Virus record (IMG/VR): IMGVR_UViG_3300011114_000627
Span: 1-45,407 of that record
DNA length: 45,407 nucleotides
Source: a virus
Direction: 5' to 3' (one strand)
In this document: positions 17,202 through 24,087 of the stretch, piece by piece
Position numbering within the stretch: position 1 is the stretch's first letter
Layout: every line of letters starts with the position of its first letter
Program-made: the position numbers and the translations under genes
The notes under the pieces: generated by a model
The model's database searches: none
Told to the model about the DNA's origin: nothing
The model's input: the letters and a program-made list of their open reading frames with translations, nothing else

Positions 17202-17791
17202 ACGGCATTCACACGCTCGACAATGTGATTCCCACCGAACTGCTCCGGGCGGTCGCGGCAACGTGGCCACGCGACGACTGGCCGCATTGGCACAGATACC
17301 GCGACCAGACTGCCGACAAGTTTGCCACCAAGGACGCTGATCGTTTACCGCCGGCCGCGAAGTTGGTCATCGCGGAACTGGCGAAACTGCCGGTTGCGTC
17401 GATGCTCGGTGTTGGCGAGTGCTTCCCGGATCTCGATTTGCATGGAGCCGGGTTACACATGAGCAAGCCGGGCGGCTTCCTTGGGTGCCATCTGGACGGG
17501 GCAACGCATCCGCTCACGGAGTGGTCGAGAGTCGCCAACGCCGTCCTGTTCGTCGACGATTGGCAGCCTGATTGGGGTGGTTCGCTTCAGATGGCCACAG
17601 ATGGCCACGTATCCAGCGAATGCGTGCCGAAGCGTGGCAGAATCGCAATGTTTGCCACATCCGATACGGCGTGGCATCAGGTGTCGAAGGTGACGGGGCC
17701 GATTCCACGCAGGACAATCAGCCTGTTCTGGTGGTCGGAAACGCGGGTGGCATCGACCAGGGACCGGGCGGAGTTTATCGAGCCGTCCTGA
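17198..17791 (+). CDS. 2-oxoglutarate/Fe(II)-dependent oxygenase
   Basis: A 197-residue protein with the iron triad of the superfamily: H98-x-D100 in GCHLDG and distal H160 in AWHQVSKVTG, followed by R172 for 2-oxoglutarate in RRTISLFWW. The strand WGGSLQM between them is usual in prolyl-hydroxylase-like members. Expected reaction: hydroxylation of a protein side chain, sugar or lipid. As the third gene of the trio it is likely to act on the same substrate as the glycosyltransferase-like and methyltransferase proteins. Last gene before the large non-coding gap. Confidence 0.8.
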   Translation: MNGIHTLDNVIPTELLRAVAATWPRDDWPHWHRYRDQTADKFATKDADRLPPAAKLVIAELAKLPVASMLGVGECFPDLDLHGAGLHMSKPGGFLGCHLDGATHPLTEWSRVANAVLFVDDWQPDWGGSLQMATDGHVSSECVPKRGRIAMFATSDTAWHQVSKVTGPIPRRTISLFWWSETRVASTRDRAEFIEPS

Positions 17792-17865
17792 CATATCCGC
17801 GACCGTCAATGCTCTGGCGTCACGGGGCTGGTGCAGTTAGTTTCGCCGTCGCCAATCAAACAGAA

Positions 17866-17887
17866 AGCCCCGGTTGTGTCCGGGGCT
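17866..17887 (+). terminator. Intrinsic terminator-like hairpin after the oxygenase gene
   Basis: AGCCCCGG (17866-17873) and CCGGGGCT (17880-17887) form a perfect 8-bp stem with loop TTGTGT, 75 bases after the last late-type gene of this block. The downstream sequence (gttgttcgcg) is only mildly T-rich, so termination may be partial. Confidence 0.6.
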
Positions 17888-18430
17888 GTTGTTCGCGTTA
17901 TACCTTTGCGAGTCGGTTGTCTGTGGCTTGTGTCTCGTTCTCGTCACTTTGGCGGGCTTTGTTGCCGTTCCCCGCTACTTGATGTTCTTACCGTGCCTAG
18001 CCTCCACAGGACGGGGGGAATGGTATCGACGGGAATCGGTCGCGTCAAGAAAATAAGTTCGCGGCGGTCCAACTTGTGGCGAACATGCCTGTTGACCACA
18101 AAATAAAGAACCCGTTGCAAGCGGCGAACAGCGGCGGTAAAACGTGAGCCGTCGCCAAGGAATCGCGACAATCTCAAGGTGACTCGCCGGGATGCTCTGG
18201 AATCCATCCTGCCGCAGATCGGGTCACAATCGCCGAATGAATCGCGATGTCACAGCACGCCCAAAAATTTCTACCCGTTGCGGCACATAGATTAACGGAA
18301 CGAAACAAAAATAAACGCAAAATAATGTGAATTATTCCGTTGACGCAATCCGCAGCCGGAAGTAACCTTTGCCGCGTCACGTCAATCGACTGACAGCAAA
18401 CGAAACCAGACCGGCCAGCAATGGTCGTGT

Positions 18431-18527
18431 TCCCGTCGAATCCAAGGCTGATTGTTTCAGCCTGAATGTGCGAGCGATGGCATTGAAGTGTGGCATCGCG
18501 AGCGTCCCAAGTGCGGGTTCGACGGGA
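18431..18527 (+). ncRNA. Structured RNA candidate with three-way junction
   Basis: A closing helix of 13 pairs (one G-U) joins 18431-18443 to 18515-18527. Inside are two hairpins: AGGCTGA (18445-18451) with TCAGCCT (18457-18463), and GCGATG (18474-18479) with CATCGC (18494-18499). The left arm of the closing helix can alternatively pair with 18026-18035 over 10 perfect bases. It lies 40 bases before the first early gene, so it may be a leader element or a small RNA. I do not match it to a known family; hammerhead core bases are absent. Confidence 0.45.
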
Positions 18528-18567
18528 CGAACATAAAGCGGCTATTTTTGGAATTGAGAGGAATCCC

Positions 18568-18753
18568 ATGTGTTTAATCAAAAACTGCAATCGCGAGGCG
18601 GCACGTCGCGGATTGTGCAATGCGTGCTATCAGACGCTGTACAAGTCGGTACGATCCGGGGCCACGACATGGGCAAAGCTGGAAAAACGTGGGCTTGCAT
18701 TGGCGACTCGTGTTAGCCCTGCGTCGGTGGCACTCAATCGCGAATCCAAGTAA
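18568..18753 (+). CDS. Small zinc-binding protein, hypothetical
   Basis: A 61-residue basic protein starting at ATG 18568 with GAGAGG 6 bases upstream. Cysteines C2, C7, C17 and C20 form a C-x4-C-x9-C-x2-C arrangement (NPMCLIKNC in the longer frame, then LCNACY), a plausible single zinc site. Tyr- and Arg-rich helix after the last Cys could bind nucleic acid. First gene of the early cluster; a terminator-like hairpin follows its stop. Confidence 0.6.
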   Translation: MCLIKNCNREAARRGLCNACYQTLYKSVRSGATTWAKLEKRGLALATRVSPASVALNRESK

Positions 18754-18770
18754 CAGCACGACCGCCCCAT

Positions 18771-18790
18771 CGGGCACGGATGCCCGTTTT
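18771..18790 (+). terminator. Hairpin with CGGA loop and T-run (terminator and/or CsrA site)
   Basis: CGGGCA (18771-18776) pairs perfectly with TGCCCG (18781-18786), loop CGGA, followed by TTTT: a compact intrinsic terminator for the preceding gene. The loop plus closing pair read ACGGAT, matching the A-N-GGA motif that CsrA binds in hairpin loops. A second GGA lies in the weak ribosome binding region of the next gene (18807-18809), about 29 bases away, the kind of spacing seen in dual-site CsrA repression. Confidence 0.65.
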
Positions 18791-18815
18791 GCTTTAACAA
18801 TTTTGCGGACACATC

Positions 18816-19310
18816 ATGCCCAACACAACAAAAACAATCGGCTCGCAAACGTGGCGGTACGACGAGAACAACAACCGCATAACGATCCATGATTGGCGTG
18901 ACGAACCCGCGTGCGATGCGATCTTAGCGACCCTTGAGGGCTGCTCGGACTGCTCGGACTGCTCGGGCTGCTCGGACTTAGAAAACGCCACGCCAGTTGC
19001 CGAGATCAATAACCTGATGCAAATCCCAGTCATCAACAACATCCACAAGGAGTTGCTCGACGCAGTCACGTCCGAAGGATGTCACCTGAACATGGGCAGT
19101 TGGCACACATGCGAAACGACGCACTGCCGCGCTGGTTGGATTGTGACGCTGGCCGGTGAACCAGGGCGAGCATTGGAGGCGAAAACGTCAACGCTGTTTG
19201 CGGCACAGCAGATTTACAAGAAAAGCGGCTACCCGATTTCGCCGTGCCGATTCTTCGATTCAGATGAAGCGGCGATGGTGGATATGCAACGACTCGCGGC
19301 GGCGGAATAG
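18816..19310 (+). CDS. Hypothetical protein with CSDC repeats
   Basis: A 164-residue protein. Residues 43-54 are a Cys-Ser-Asp repeat (CSDCSDCSGCSD) made by four 9-base units. The C-terminal part holds GSWHTCETTHCRAGWIV and a helical QQIYKKSGYP segment, a pattern I recall from uncharacterised phage proteins. The repeated Cys could bind metal. The ribosome binding site is poor (GCGGA), which fits translational control. Unknown function. Confidence 0.6.
   Translation: MPNTTKTIGSQTWRYDENNNRITIHDWRDEPACDAILATLEGCSDCSDCSGCSDLENATPVAEINNLMQIPVINNIHKELLDAVTSEGCHLNMGSWHTCETTHCRAGWIVTLAGEPGRALEAKTSTLFAAQQIYKKSGYPISPCRFFDSDEAAMVDMQRLAAAE
18942..18977 (+). repeat. Four tandem 9-bp repeats in a coding region
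   Basis: Unit TGCTCGGAC occurs at 18942, 18951, 18960 (one change) and 18969. It encodes the CSD/CSG repeats and could vary in copy number by slippage without breaking the frame. Confidence 0.8.
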
Positions 19311-19342
19311 ACCGTGTTGTCTCAACGCTGGAGGGAATTGTT

Positions 19343-19663
19343 ATGACGCAACTCGAACTCTTCGCGGCACCATGCAAGACCCGCAAACCACCAATCGCCC
19401 GGAGCACGGACCCGCAAACGTCCCACGATGCGGCGGCAACGGTCCAACTGAACGACAAGCAGTGGTCATGTATGCAGGTTCTCACCGGTGAAATGACCGC
19501 GAACGAAATCGGCCAAGCAGCGGCAACCAGGTTCAATGGCATGGCCGAAACGTATCGGAAGCGGGTCCACGAATTGCAACGGAAACAACTGATCGTCGCG
19601 TGTGGTGAACGGGTCTGCAACGTGACGGGATCGAACGCGACCATCTTCAAGCGACGAACATAA
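19343..19663 (+). CDS. Winged-helix-like DNA-binding protein, hypothetical
   Basis: A 106-residue protein, ATG 19343 with GGAGG 7 bases upstream. Residues 25-32 (DPQTSHDAA) and the later MTANEIGQAAATRF, TYRKRVHELQRKQLI and GSNATIFKRR follow the helix-turn-helix plus wing pattern of small phage proteins that resemble MarR-like or replication-organiser domains. Possibly an early transcription regulator. Short terminator-like hairpin after it. Confidence 0.55.
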   Translation: MTQLELFAAPCKTRKPPIARSTDPQTSHDAAATVQLNDKQWSCMQVLTGEMTANEIGQAAATRFNGMAETYRKRVHELQRKQLIVACGERVCNVTGSNATIFKRRT

Positions 19664-19693
19664 CCCCGCACGGAACGCGGACGCATGATGCGT

Positions 19694-19713
19694 GGCCACG
19701 GATGGCCGGTTTT
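19694..19713 (+). terminator. Second hairpin with CGGA loop and T-run
   Basis: GGCCA (19694-19698) pairs with TGGCC (19703-19707), loop CGGA, followed by GG and TTTT. It shares the 8-mer CACGGATG with the hairpin at 18771. Probable terminator for the preceding gene; the loop again reads ACGGAT as in CsrA targets. Confidence 0.5.
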
Positions 19714-19752
19714 ATAAGCCACTGAATAATTCTTACGCCGAAGGTACGCCCG

Positions 19753-20019
19753 ATGAATCCACAGCCCCCGACGAGTTCAGACGCTTCATCATTGGCCCGC
19801 GTCGAGGCGCGAGAACCGTCGGGGGCTGGTTGGTACGTCGGGCAGAATGTTCGGTGTGTGAAGCCGTGCGTCTGCTCGTGCGTTGTTCGAGGTCGGGAAT
19901 ACGTCGTTGAGCGTGTCGATGACGGCGAGTTCGGCACGTTCCTGTTTGTGCCCGGGATGCCGTACGGATTCGACCACCGACGATTCGAGCCAGTGGAGGC
20001 ACTCAATGTTCCGAAGTGA
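19753..20019 (+). CDS. Hypothetical protein
   Basis: An 88-residue protein. The first 25 residues are Pro/Ser-rich; the rest (GWYVGQNVRCVKPCVCSCVV, EYVVERVDDGEFGTFLFVPG) looks like a small SH3-like beta barrel with a Cys cluster, a shape common in tiny phage proteins. The ribosome binding site is weak (GAAGG). It overlaps the downstream membrane peptide gene in another frame. No function assigned. Confidence 0.5.
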   Translation: MNPQPPTSSDASSLARVEAREPSGAGWYVGQNVRCVKPCVCSCVVRGREYVVERVDDGEFGTFLFVPGMPYGFDHRRFEPVEALNVPK

Positions 20020-20104
20020 ACTTACCGTCCCCGTGCTGCTGATCGTGAGCGGGCTGATTTATTGCGGGCTGGCGTGGCTGTTTAACAAAGGGGGCGTGCG
20101 ATGA
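20006..20104 (+). CDS. Single-span membrane peptide
   Basis: A 32-residue peptide with GGAGG (19995-19999) 6 bases before ATG 20006, inside the end of the previous gene. Residues 6-27 (LTVPVLLIVSGLIYCGLAWLF, a hydrophobic run) form one transmembrane helix with a short basic tail. The ATGA overlap with the next start supports translation. Candidate roles are membrane modulation or superinfection exclusion; neither is shown. Confidence 0.55.
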   Translation: MFRSELTVPVLLIVSGLIYCGLAWLFNKGGVR

Positions 20105-20469
20105 CCGAGACACACAGCTTTCTGGCAGATCCAGCGAGAGTTTGCCTGACCTTGAATAAGGGTCCGCACGGGTTCCTGCTCCTATCTCTTGTGGCAAATG
20201 CAGTTGGTGACATCAACACATTCATCAACAGGCGGCAAGAGTCACGGGCATGGGATGCGGCGACATTCAACAAGCGGCTCCATGACGCACGCCATGCCGA
20301 CAACTGGCTGATGGGTCGTGTCAATGCTCGGCTGACAATGGATGACGTGGCACAGTTTCACGACATGGATGTGGAGTCGTTGCGGGCGAGTATTTATCGC
20401 CAATGGAGCGATTCCGTTATTAAGCGGTTTCGGGAAATGCCATTCAGGAAACGCGGGCACGATTACTAA
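20101..20469 (+). CDS. Hypothetical helical protein
   Basis: A 122-residue protein, probably all-helical and basic at the C-terminus (RFREMPFRKRGHDY). No Cys pairs, membrane segments or known motifs. Coupled to the upstream membrane peptide by ATGA and followed after 18 bases by the csrA-like start. Function unknown. Confidence 0.55.
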   Translation: MTETHSFLADPARVCLTLNKGPHGFLLLSLVANAVGDINTFINRRQESRAWDAATFNKRLHDARHADNWLMGRVNARLTMDDVAQFHDMDVESLRASIYRQWSDSVIKRFREMPFRKRGHDY

Positions 20470-20487
20470 CCAAGGAAGGTGACGAAC

Positions 20488-20751
20488 ATGAACGGCAATT
20501 TGGCAATCACACGCAAGGCAGGCGAATCATTCGTGATCGAAGTCGGCCAAGAAACAATCGAGGTCGAAGTGGTTCGCATCGGTCCGAATTCGGCACGGCT
20601 GCGAGTCAGCGCACCGAAGCACATGAACATCCGACGGGGTGAACTGCCACCGATTGAAATGGGTGTTCTCGGCAGTCACATCGGCGACCCGGAAGCGTTG
20701 TCAAAGGCGGCACTGGCAGTGAAGGACGAACAGCGGAACAAGGCGAACTAA
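20488..20751 (+). CDS. csrA: CsrA-family translational regulator
   Basis: An 87-residue protein with the CsrA core at residues 4-53: LAITRKAGESFVIE, then VRIGPNSARLRVSAPKH and NIRRGE, matching the LTRKxGE, RLGIxAPk and vHReE blocks. CsrA dimers bind GGA in mRNA hairpin loops, often over ribosome binding sites. The chain is longer than the usual 55-70 residues; the extra C-terminus (PPIEMGVLGSHIG...) is charged. ATG 20488 is preferred (AAGGAAGG 8 bases upstream); a GTG at 20479 is possible. Likely to regulate phage messages, host messages, or both. Confidence 0.88.
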   Translation: MNGNLAITRKAGESFVIEVGQETIEVEVVRIGPNSARLRVSAPKHMNIRRGELPPIEMGVLGSHIGDPEALSKAALAVKDEQRNKAN

Positions 20752-20761
20752 GGATCGAATC

Positions 20762-20992
20762 ATGGCAGGCAATGCAGGCCCGAAACGCTCGCCAATCAGT
20801 GACGCCATTCGCGACGAGCTAATGCGATACCCGGATACGTTCACGAACATTTGCGAGCGGGCACAAGTGGCACGCGGCGGAACTCTGCGTAAATGGCTGC
20901 GGGGTGAGGCGCAGTTGATGCCGACGACTTTGACAAAACTGGCGGCGGAATTGGGGTATGAGATTCGACTAGTGCCGAGGGGTCAATCGTGA
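20762..20992 (+). CDS. Small helix-turn-helix protein
   Basis: A 76-residue basic protein. FTNICERAQVARGGTLRKWL followed by LTKLAAELGYEIRL is a Cro/XRE-like helix-turn-helix with a recognition helix rich in Arg/Gly; IRLVPRG resembles the end of many phage repressor-like domains. AAGGA precedes the ATG. It may be an early repressor or activator, but no C1-type partner or operator array is seen nearby. Its stop overlaps the next gene's GTG. Confidence 0.65.
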   Translation: MAGNAGPKRSPISDAIRDELMRYPDTFTNICERAQVARGGTLRKWLRGEAQLMPTTLTKLAAELGYEIRLVPRGQS

Positions 20993-21069
20993 ACGTATTC
21001 ACCGTTTACGGCGCAACCGAGGTTGTGATGGTTGGATTGACGCCAACGACGGGCAAAGTCTGGCTGAGT
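20989..21069 (+). repeat. Direct repeat, left copy (about 81 bp)
   Basis: About 94% identical (5 mismatches in 81 by eye) to 23917-23997, in the same orientation. It is the 5' part of a small gene in both places. The pair brackets the methyltransferase - zinc ribbon - SNF2 helicase genes. Confidence 0.85.
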
Positions 21070-21150
21070 TGGAACACGAAAGAAAAAGTGCGGCACAAAC
21101 TGGAAGCGGAAACGATTGCCGGGCGCGTCCTGGCCAATGTGCGGAGGTAG
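20989..21150 (+). CDS. Small paralogue A, copy 1
   Basis: A 53-residue protein from GTG 20989 (overlapping the previous stop). The first 27 codons are nearly identical in DNA to those of the gene at 23917, and both proteins share FTVYGATE, PTTGKVWLS and a C-terminal VRR. It looks like a small beta-strand N-terminal half with a basic helical C-terminus. Unknown function. Confidence 0.6.
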   Translation: MNVFTVYGATEVVMVGLTPTTGKVWLSWNTKEKVRHKLEAETIAGRVLANVRR

Positions 21151-21153
21151 GTT

Positions 21154-21297
21154 GTGGTCAGCAACGAAACATATTGCCCGCACTGCAAGGCGGTTGTGAC
21201 GTTATCGGACCTGCTGACGTTTCTACCGGGGGGTGAAGTGAACGTAGAACTGCGTGGCGCGGTGGGGTACGAGATCGATTTGCAAAGGGGCGACTAA
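21154..21297 (+). CDS. Small zinc-ribbon-like protein
   Basis: A 47-residue protein from GTG 21154 with GGAGG 6 bases upstream. A single CPHC knuckle near residues 8-11 is followed by a short beta-rich chain (GEVNVELRG, YEIDLQRG). One Cys pair may form a zinc site in a dimer. TAATG overlap couples it to the methyltransferase gene. Confidence 0.5.
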   Translation: MVSNETYCPHCKAVVTLSDLLTFLPGGEVNVELRGAVGYEIDLQRGD

Positions 21298-22235
21298 TGA
21301 ATAACGATAACTGGCAATTGTTTCACGCAGACTGCATTCCGCACATGACAGAAGTCATGAAACCGGAATCAGTTGACATGGCGGTGTTTTCTCCACCATT
21401 TCCAAGCCTCTATGCGTATTCGTCGCATGAGGCCGATATTGGCAACACCGATACGGTTGGTCCAGAGGCAAAGTTACACCTCGGGTTCTTCTACAAGGCC
21501 CTGGCACGGGTGCTAAAGCCAGGCCGAGTGGCCATCGTTCACGTCTGCCAGATCCCGCGAATGAAGCGATCTGGTGGGATCGGCTTGTGTGACTTTCGGG
21601 GGATCAACATCCGCATCGGCGAACGAGCGGGACTGGTCTATGAATACGACTGGTTGGTCAGAAAGAACCCGCAGGCTCAAGCGATCAGAACGCGGTCGCG
21701 GGAGCTGCAGTTCTCAGGACTGGAGTCGGACCGGGCGAAGCAACGCGGAACGCTCGGCGACTACCTGATTAAGTTCCGCGCACCAGGCGAAAATGCCATC
21801 CCAATCCGCGACTGGGCTGATGTGATCGACGACGAAGGAGACAAAACCGGCCGGGAGAAAATCCACGAGTCACAGGTGTCCCGCAATCAATGGATCGACT
21901 GGGCCGAAGCCGCATGGACCGACATCCGCGAAACAAACACGCTCAATGTTCGTGGCACAAAAGGCGATGACGACACGAAGCATATCTGTCCGCTTCAACT
22001 TGACGTGATTGAGCGATGCGTTCGGCTGTATTCCAACCCTGGCGAGACGGTATTTAGTCCGTTTGCTGGCATCGGGTCGGAAGGCTACGCGGCGTTAAAG
22101 CTGGGCCGCAAGTTCTACGGAACCGAACTCAAACAGGAATACTTCGACACGGCACGAAAGAACATGGCGTCAGTTGTGGCGGATGCGACTCGTACGAAAT
22201 CACTATTCGATATGGATCCAGTCAATGCGGTGTGA
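21297..22235 (+). CDS. Site-specific DNA methyltransferase (N4/N6 family), no. 1
   Basis: A 312-residue protein of the DNA methylase N-4/N-6 class. Catalytic motif IV is SPPF at residues 32-35, closer to N4-cytosine enzymes (SPPY/F) than to N6-adenine ones (DPPY). Motif I is FSPFAGIG at 253-260, where the usual first D of DPFxGSG is S, an atypical change. A candidate motif X, HICPLQLDVIER, is at 229-240. No cognate restriction gene is adjacent, so self-protection against host restriction is the simplest role. Followed by a zinc-ribbon gene that overlaps its end. Confidence 0.88.
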   Translation: MNNDNWQLFHADCIPHMTEVMKPESVDMAVFSPPFPSLYAYSSHEADIGNTDTVGPEAKLHLGFFYKALARVLKPGRVAIVHVCQIPRMKRSGGIGLCDFRGINIRIGERAGLVYEYDWLVRKNPQAQAIRTRSRELQFSGLESDRAKQRGTLGDYLIKFRAPGENAIPIRDWADVIDDEGDKTGREKIHESQVSRNQWIDWAEAAWTDIRETNTLNVRGTKGDDDTKHICPLQLDVIERCVRLYSNPGETVFSPFAGIGSEGYAALKLGRKFYGTELKQEYFDTARKNMASVVADATRTKSLFDMDPVNAV

Positions 22236-22449
22236 AACCTGCGGATCATTGAATGCGGAGCACGCATTGCCGATTGTCGGCGAGGTCTGCTTAACGTGCT
22301 TCACGCGGCTTCAGACACCATTCACGCTCGAAGGGCTAATTGAATCGGCATCGATCAACGACATGGCGATACAGATGGACAACGAATTCCTTCGGCGGGC
22401 GTGCAGCTTGCGGGACAAGGCGAGAAAGGTGATTCAAAGTGATCGTTAA
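22225..22449 (+). CDS. Zinc-ribbon protein B, copy 1 (methyltransferase-associated)
   Basis: A 74-residue protein whose ATG lies inside the end of the methyltransferase gene. CETC and CLTC form a zinc ribbon at residues 3-25, followed by a helical tail LEGLIESASINDMA and LRDKARKVI. It aligns with the 27033 protein (shared CxxCG, VGExCxTC, EGxI, AS, LRxxARxxI). Both lie directly after a DNA methyltransferase gene, which suggests a partner or specificity role. No known function. Confidence 0.7.
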   Translation: MRCETCGSLNAEHALPIVGEVCLTCFTRLQTPFTLEGLIESASINDMAIQMDNEFLRRACSLRDKARKVIQSDR

Positions 22450-23920
22450 TTTCAAAACCGGCGACATGGCCAGCTATCGCCAATTCCTGCGGCTGAAAAA
22501 GCTGCCGACGTACTCATGGCAAGGGTCGGCAGCGGTGATTCCCGATGAATACGCTCACCTACTGAATGGGCACGAATCGGAGGTAATGGACGGTCGGATT
22601 GCAACGTCATCATTCTTGTTCGACTATCAATCGGACATCGCGAAGATGGCCATTCGTAAAAGAAAATTCTGCGTCTTCGCAGACTGCGGACTCGGAAAGA
22701 CCGCGATTCTTTTGGAGTTTGCAAAGCACGCGGTGAAGAACTGCGGCGGGAAGCGAGTTCTGATCGTCAGCCCATTGATGGTGATTCCTCAGACCATCAG
22801 CGAGGCGAACAAGTTCTATCCGAAAATGAGGATCGAACAGGTCACAGCGGCGAATCTTCAGTATTGGCTGAAGTCGAAAGACTCGCTGGACTCGCAAATC
22901 GGAATCACGAACTACGAAGCCATCCGCGAGGGACTCGAAGCGGGTGAACTCGGGGCATTGATACTGGATGAAGCATCGATGCTCAAATCCCATTATGGAT
23001 CATGGGGCACAAGGCTAATTGAACTCGGCAAGGGCATCGAATGGAAATTGGCACTCACTGGAACGCCAGCCCCCAACGACAGAATCGAGTATGCGAATCA
23101 AGCGGTGTTCTGCGATCACTTCCGAACGGTGAATGAGTTTCTGGCCCGGTACTTTGTGAACCGTGGCGAGACGCAGAATCGATGGGAGATAAAGCCGCAC
23201 GCATTGAAGCCGTTTTATCGTGACCTGTCCCACTGGTGCATCTTCCTCACGAATCCTGCGACCTACGGATGGAAGGACAACTGCGGAACGATTCCACCTA
23301 TCAACATTCATATTGACCATATCGAGTTGACTGGCGAGCAACGCAAGGCCACGCAAACTCTCACTGGTGGATTGTTCGTCAACGGCGTTGGCGGGATCGG
23401 ATCACGCGGAAAGCTGTCGCAACTCGCAAAGGGTCGTATGGGGGGTGAAGATGTCGCCACCAACAAGCCAGCCTTCATCAAGGCGATGGTGGAATCGTGG
23501 CCAGATGAATCGACACTGATTTGGTGCAGGTACAACGACGAGCAAGAGACGATGGAAAAGACGTTTCCAGATGCGGCGTCAATCAGCGGTGACACTCCAC
23601 ACGAAAAGCGGATTCAGTTGATCGAAGAATTCAAACGTGGCGAGCGAAAGGTATTGATCAGTAAGCCGAAAATCCTGGGCTTTGGGCTGAATCTTCAAAT
23701 CGCCACACGGCAGGTTTTCAGTGGGCTACAGGATTCCTACGAGGAGTTCTATCAGGCAGTGAAGCGATCCAACCGCATCGGATCAACGCGACCGTTGAGC
23801 GTGCATATCCCGATCACTGAGCTTGAGGAGCCGATGATTCAAACGGTTCTCGAAAAGGCTAAGCGGGTGCAATATGACATGGAGCAACAGGAGCGGTTGT
23901 TTTTGGAGATGCGGCAATGA
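22439..23920 (+). CDS. SNF2-family helicase/translocase
   Basis: A 493-residue superfamily 2 ATPase. Walker A DCGLGKTA is at 82-89, motif II DEAS at 177-180, motif III-like GTPAPN at 208-213, and the C-terminal RecA lobe carries KILGFGLNLQIA and the arginine-finger motif QAVKRSNRIG. It probably moves on duplex DNA rather than opening a fork; roles could be replication restart, recombination or anti-restriction. GTG start at 22439 overlaps the zinc-ribbon stop. It ends 3 bases into the second small paralogue A gene. Confidence 0.9.
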   Translation: MIVNFKTGDMASYRQFLRLKKLPTYSWQGSAAVIPDEYAHLLNGHESEVMDGRIATSSFLFDYQSDIAKMAIRKRKFCVFADCGLGKTAILLEFAKHAVKNCGGKRVLIVSPLMVIPQTISEANKFYPKMRIEQVTAANLQYWLKSKDSLDSQIGITNYEAIREGLEAGELGALILDEASMLKSHYGSWGTRLIELGKGIEWKLALTGTPAPNDRIEYANQAVFCDHFRTVNEFLARYFVNRGETQNRWEIKPHALKPFYRDLSHWCIFLTNPATYGWKDNCGTIPPINIHIDHIELTGEQRKATQTLTGGLFVNGVGGIGSRGKLSQLAKGRMGGEDVATNKPAFIKAMVESWPDESTLIWCRYNDEQETMEKTFPDAASISGDTPHEKRIQLIEEFKRGERKVLISKPKILGFGLNLQIATRQVFSGLQDSYEEFYQAVKRSNRIGSTRPLSVHIPITELEEPMIQTVLEKAKRVQYDMEQQERLFLEMRQ

Positions 23921-23997
23921 ACGTATTCACCGTTTACGGCGCAACCGAGATCGTGATGGTTGGATCGACGCCAACGACGGGCAAAGTCTGGTTGAGT
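23917..23997 (+). repeat. Direct repeat, right copy (about 81 bp)
   Basis: Matches 20989-21069 with 5 mismatches by eye. Recombination between the copies would remove about 2.9 kb carrying the 21154, 21297, 22225 and 22439 genes and leave one intact small paralogue gene. Confidence 0.85.
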
Positions 23998-24084
23998 TAT
24001 TACACCAAGGAAGTCCTGCCACGGTGGAAGAAAACTAATGCGGAATCTGAGGCAGGCAGACTGTTACAGCATGTGCGGAGATGA
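23917..24084 (+). CDS. Small paralogue A, copy 2
   Basis: A 55-residue paralogue of the 20989 gene, ATG 23917 overlapping the helicase stop (ATGA). The first 27 codons match copy 1 almost exactly; the basic C-terminal helix (LPRWKK, LLQHVRR) has diverged. The pair may reflect duplication that trapped the methyltransferase-helicase genes between them. Confidence 0.6.
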   Translation: MNVFTVYGATEIVMVGSTPTTGKVWLSYYTKEVLPRWKKTNAESEAGRLLQHVRR

Positions 24085-24087
24085 CCA

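Larger units (their letters stand above)
17792..18567. other. 776-bp non-coding regulatory region between late and early genes
   Basis: No open frame here has a convincing start, ribosome binding site or recognisable product on either strand. It holds the hairpin at 17866-17887, a tmRNA-like motif near 18022 (rejected as a gene), an AT-richer stretch with palindrome AATAAT-GTGA-ATTATT at 18321-18336, a possible sigma70 promoter (TTGACG at 18340-18345, 17-bp spacer, weak TAACCT), and the three-way-junction RNA candidate at 18431-18527. It probably separates the late operon from the early gene cluster starting at 18568. Confidence 0.6.

Noticed and set aside
18012-18060. tmRNA-like 5' motif (run of G, then GGTATCGACGGGAAT)
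   Set aside because: It resembles the tmRNA 5' end, but I found no 3' partner with T-arm and acceptor complement, and the candidate tag frames do not end in the usual hydrophobic residues followed by UAA.
18174-18620. 148-residue reverse-strand frame in the non-coding region
   Set aside because: It covers the RNA hairpins and the start of the 18568 gene and shows no domain or start signal.
20762-20992. Lysogeny repressor (C1-like)
   Set aside because: The protein has a helix-turn-helix, but there is no integrase, no divergent promoter pair, no oligomerisation domain and no attachment site, so a lysogeny switch is not supported.
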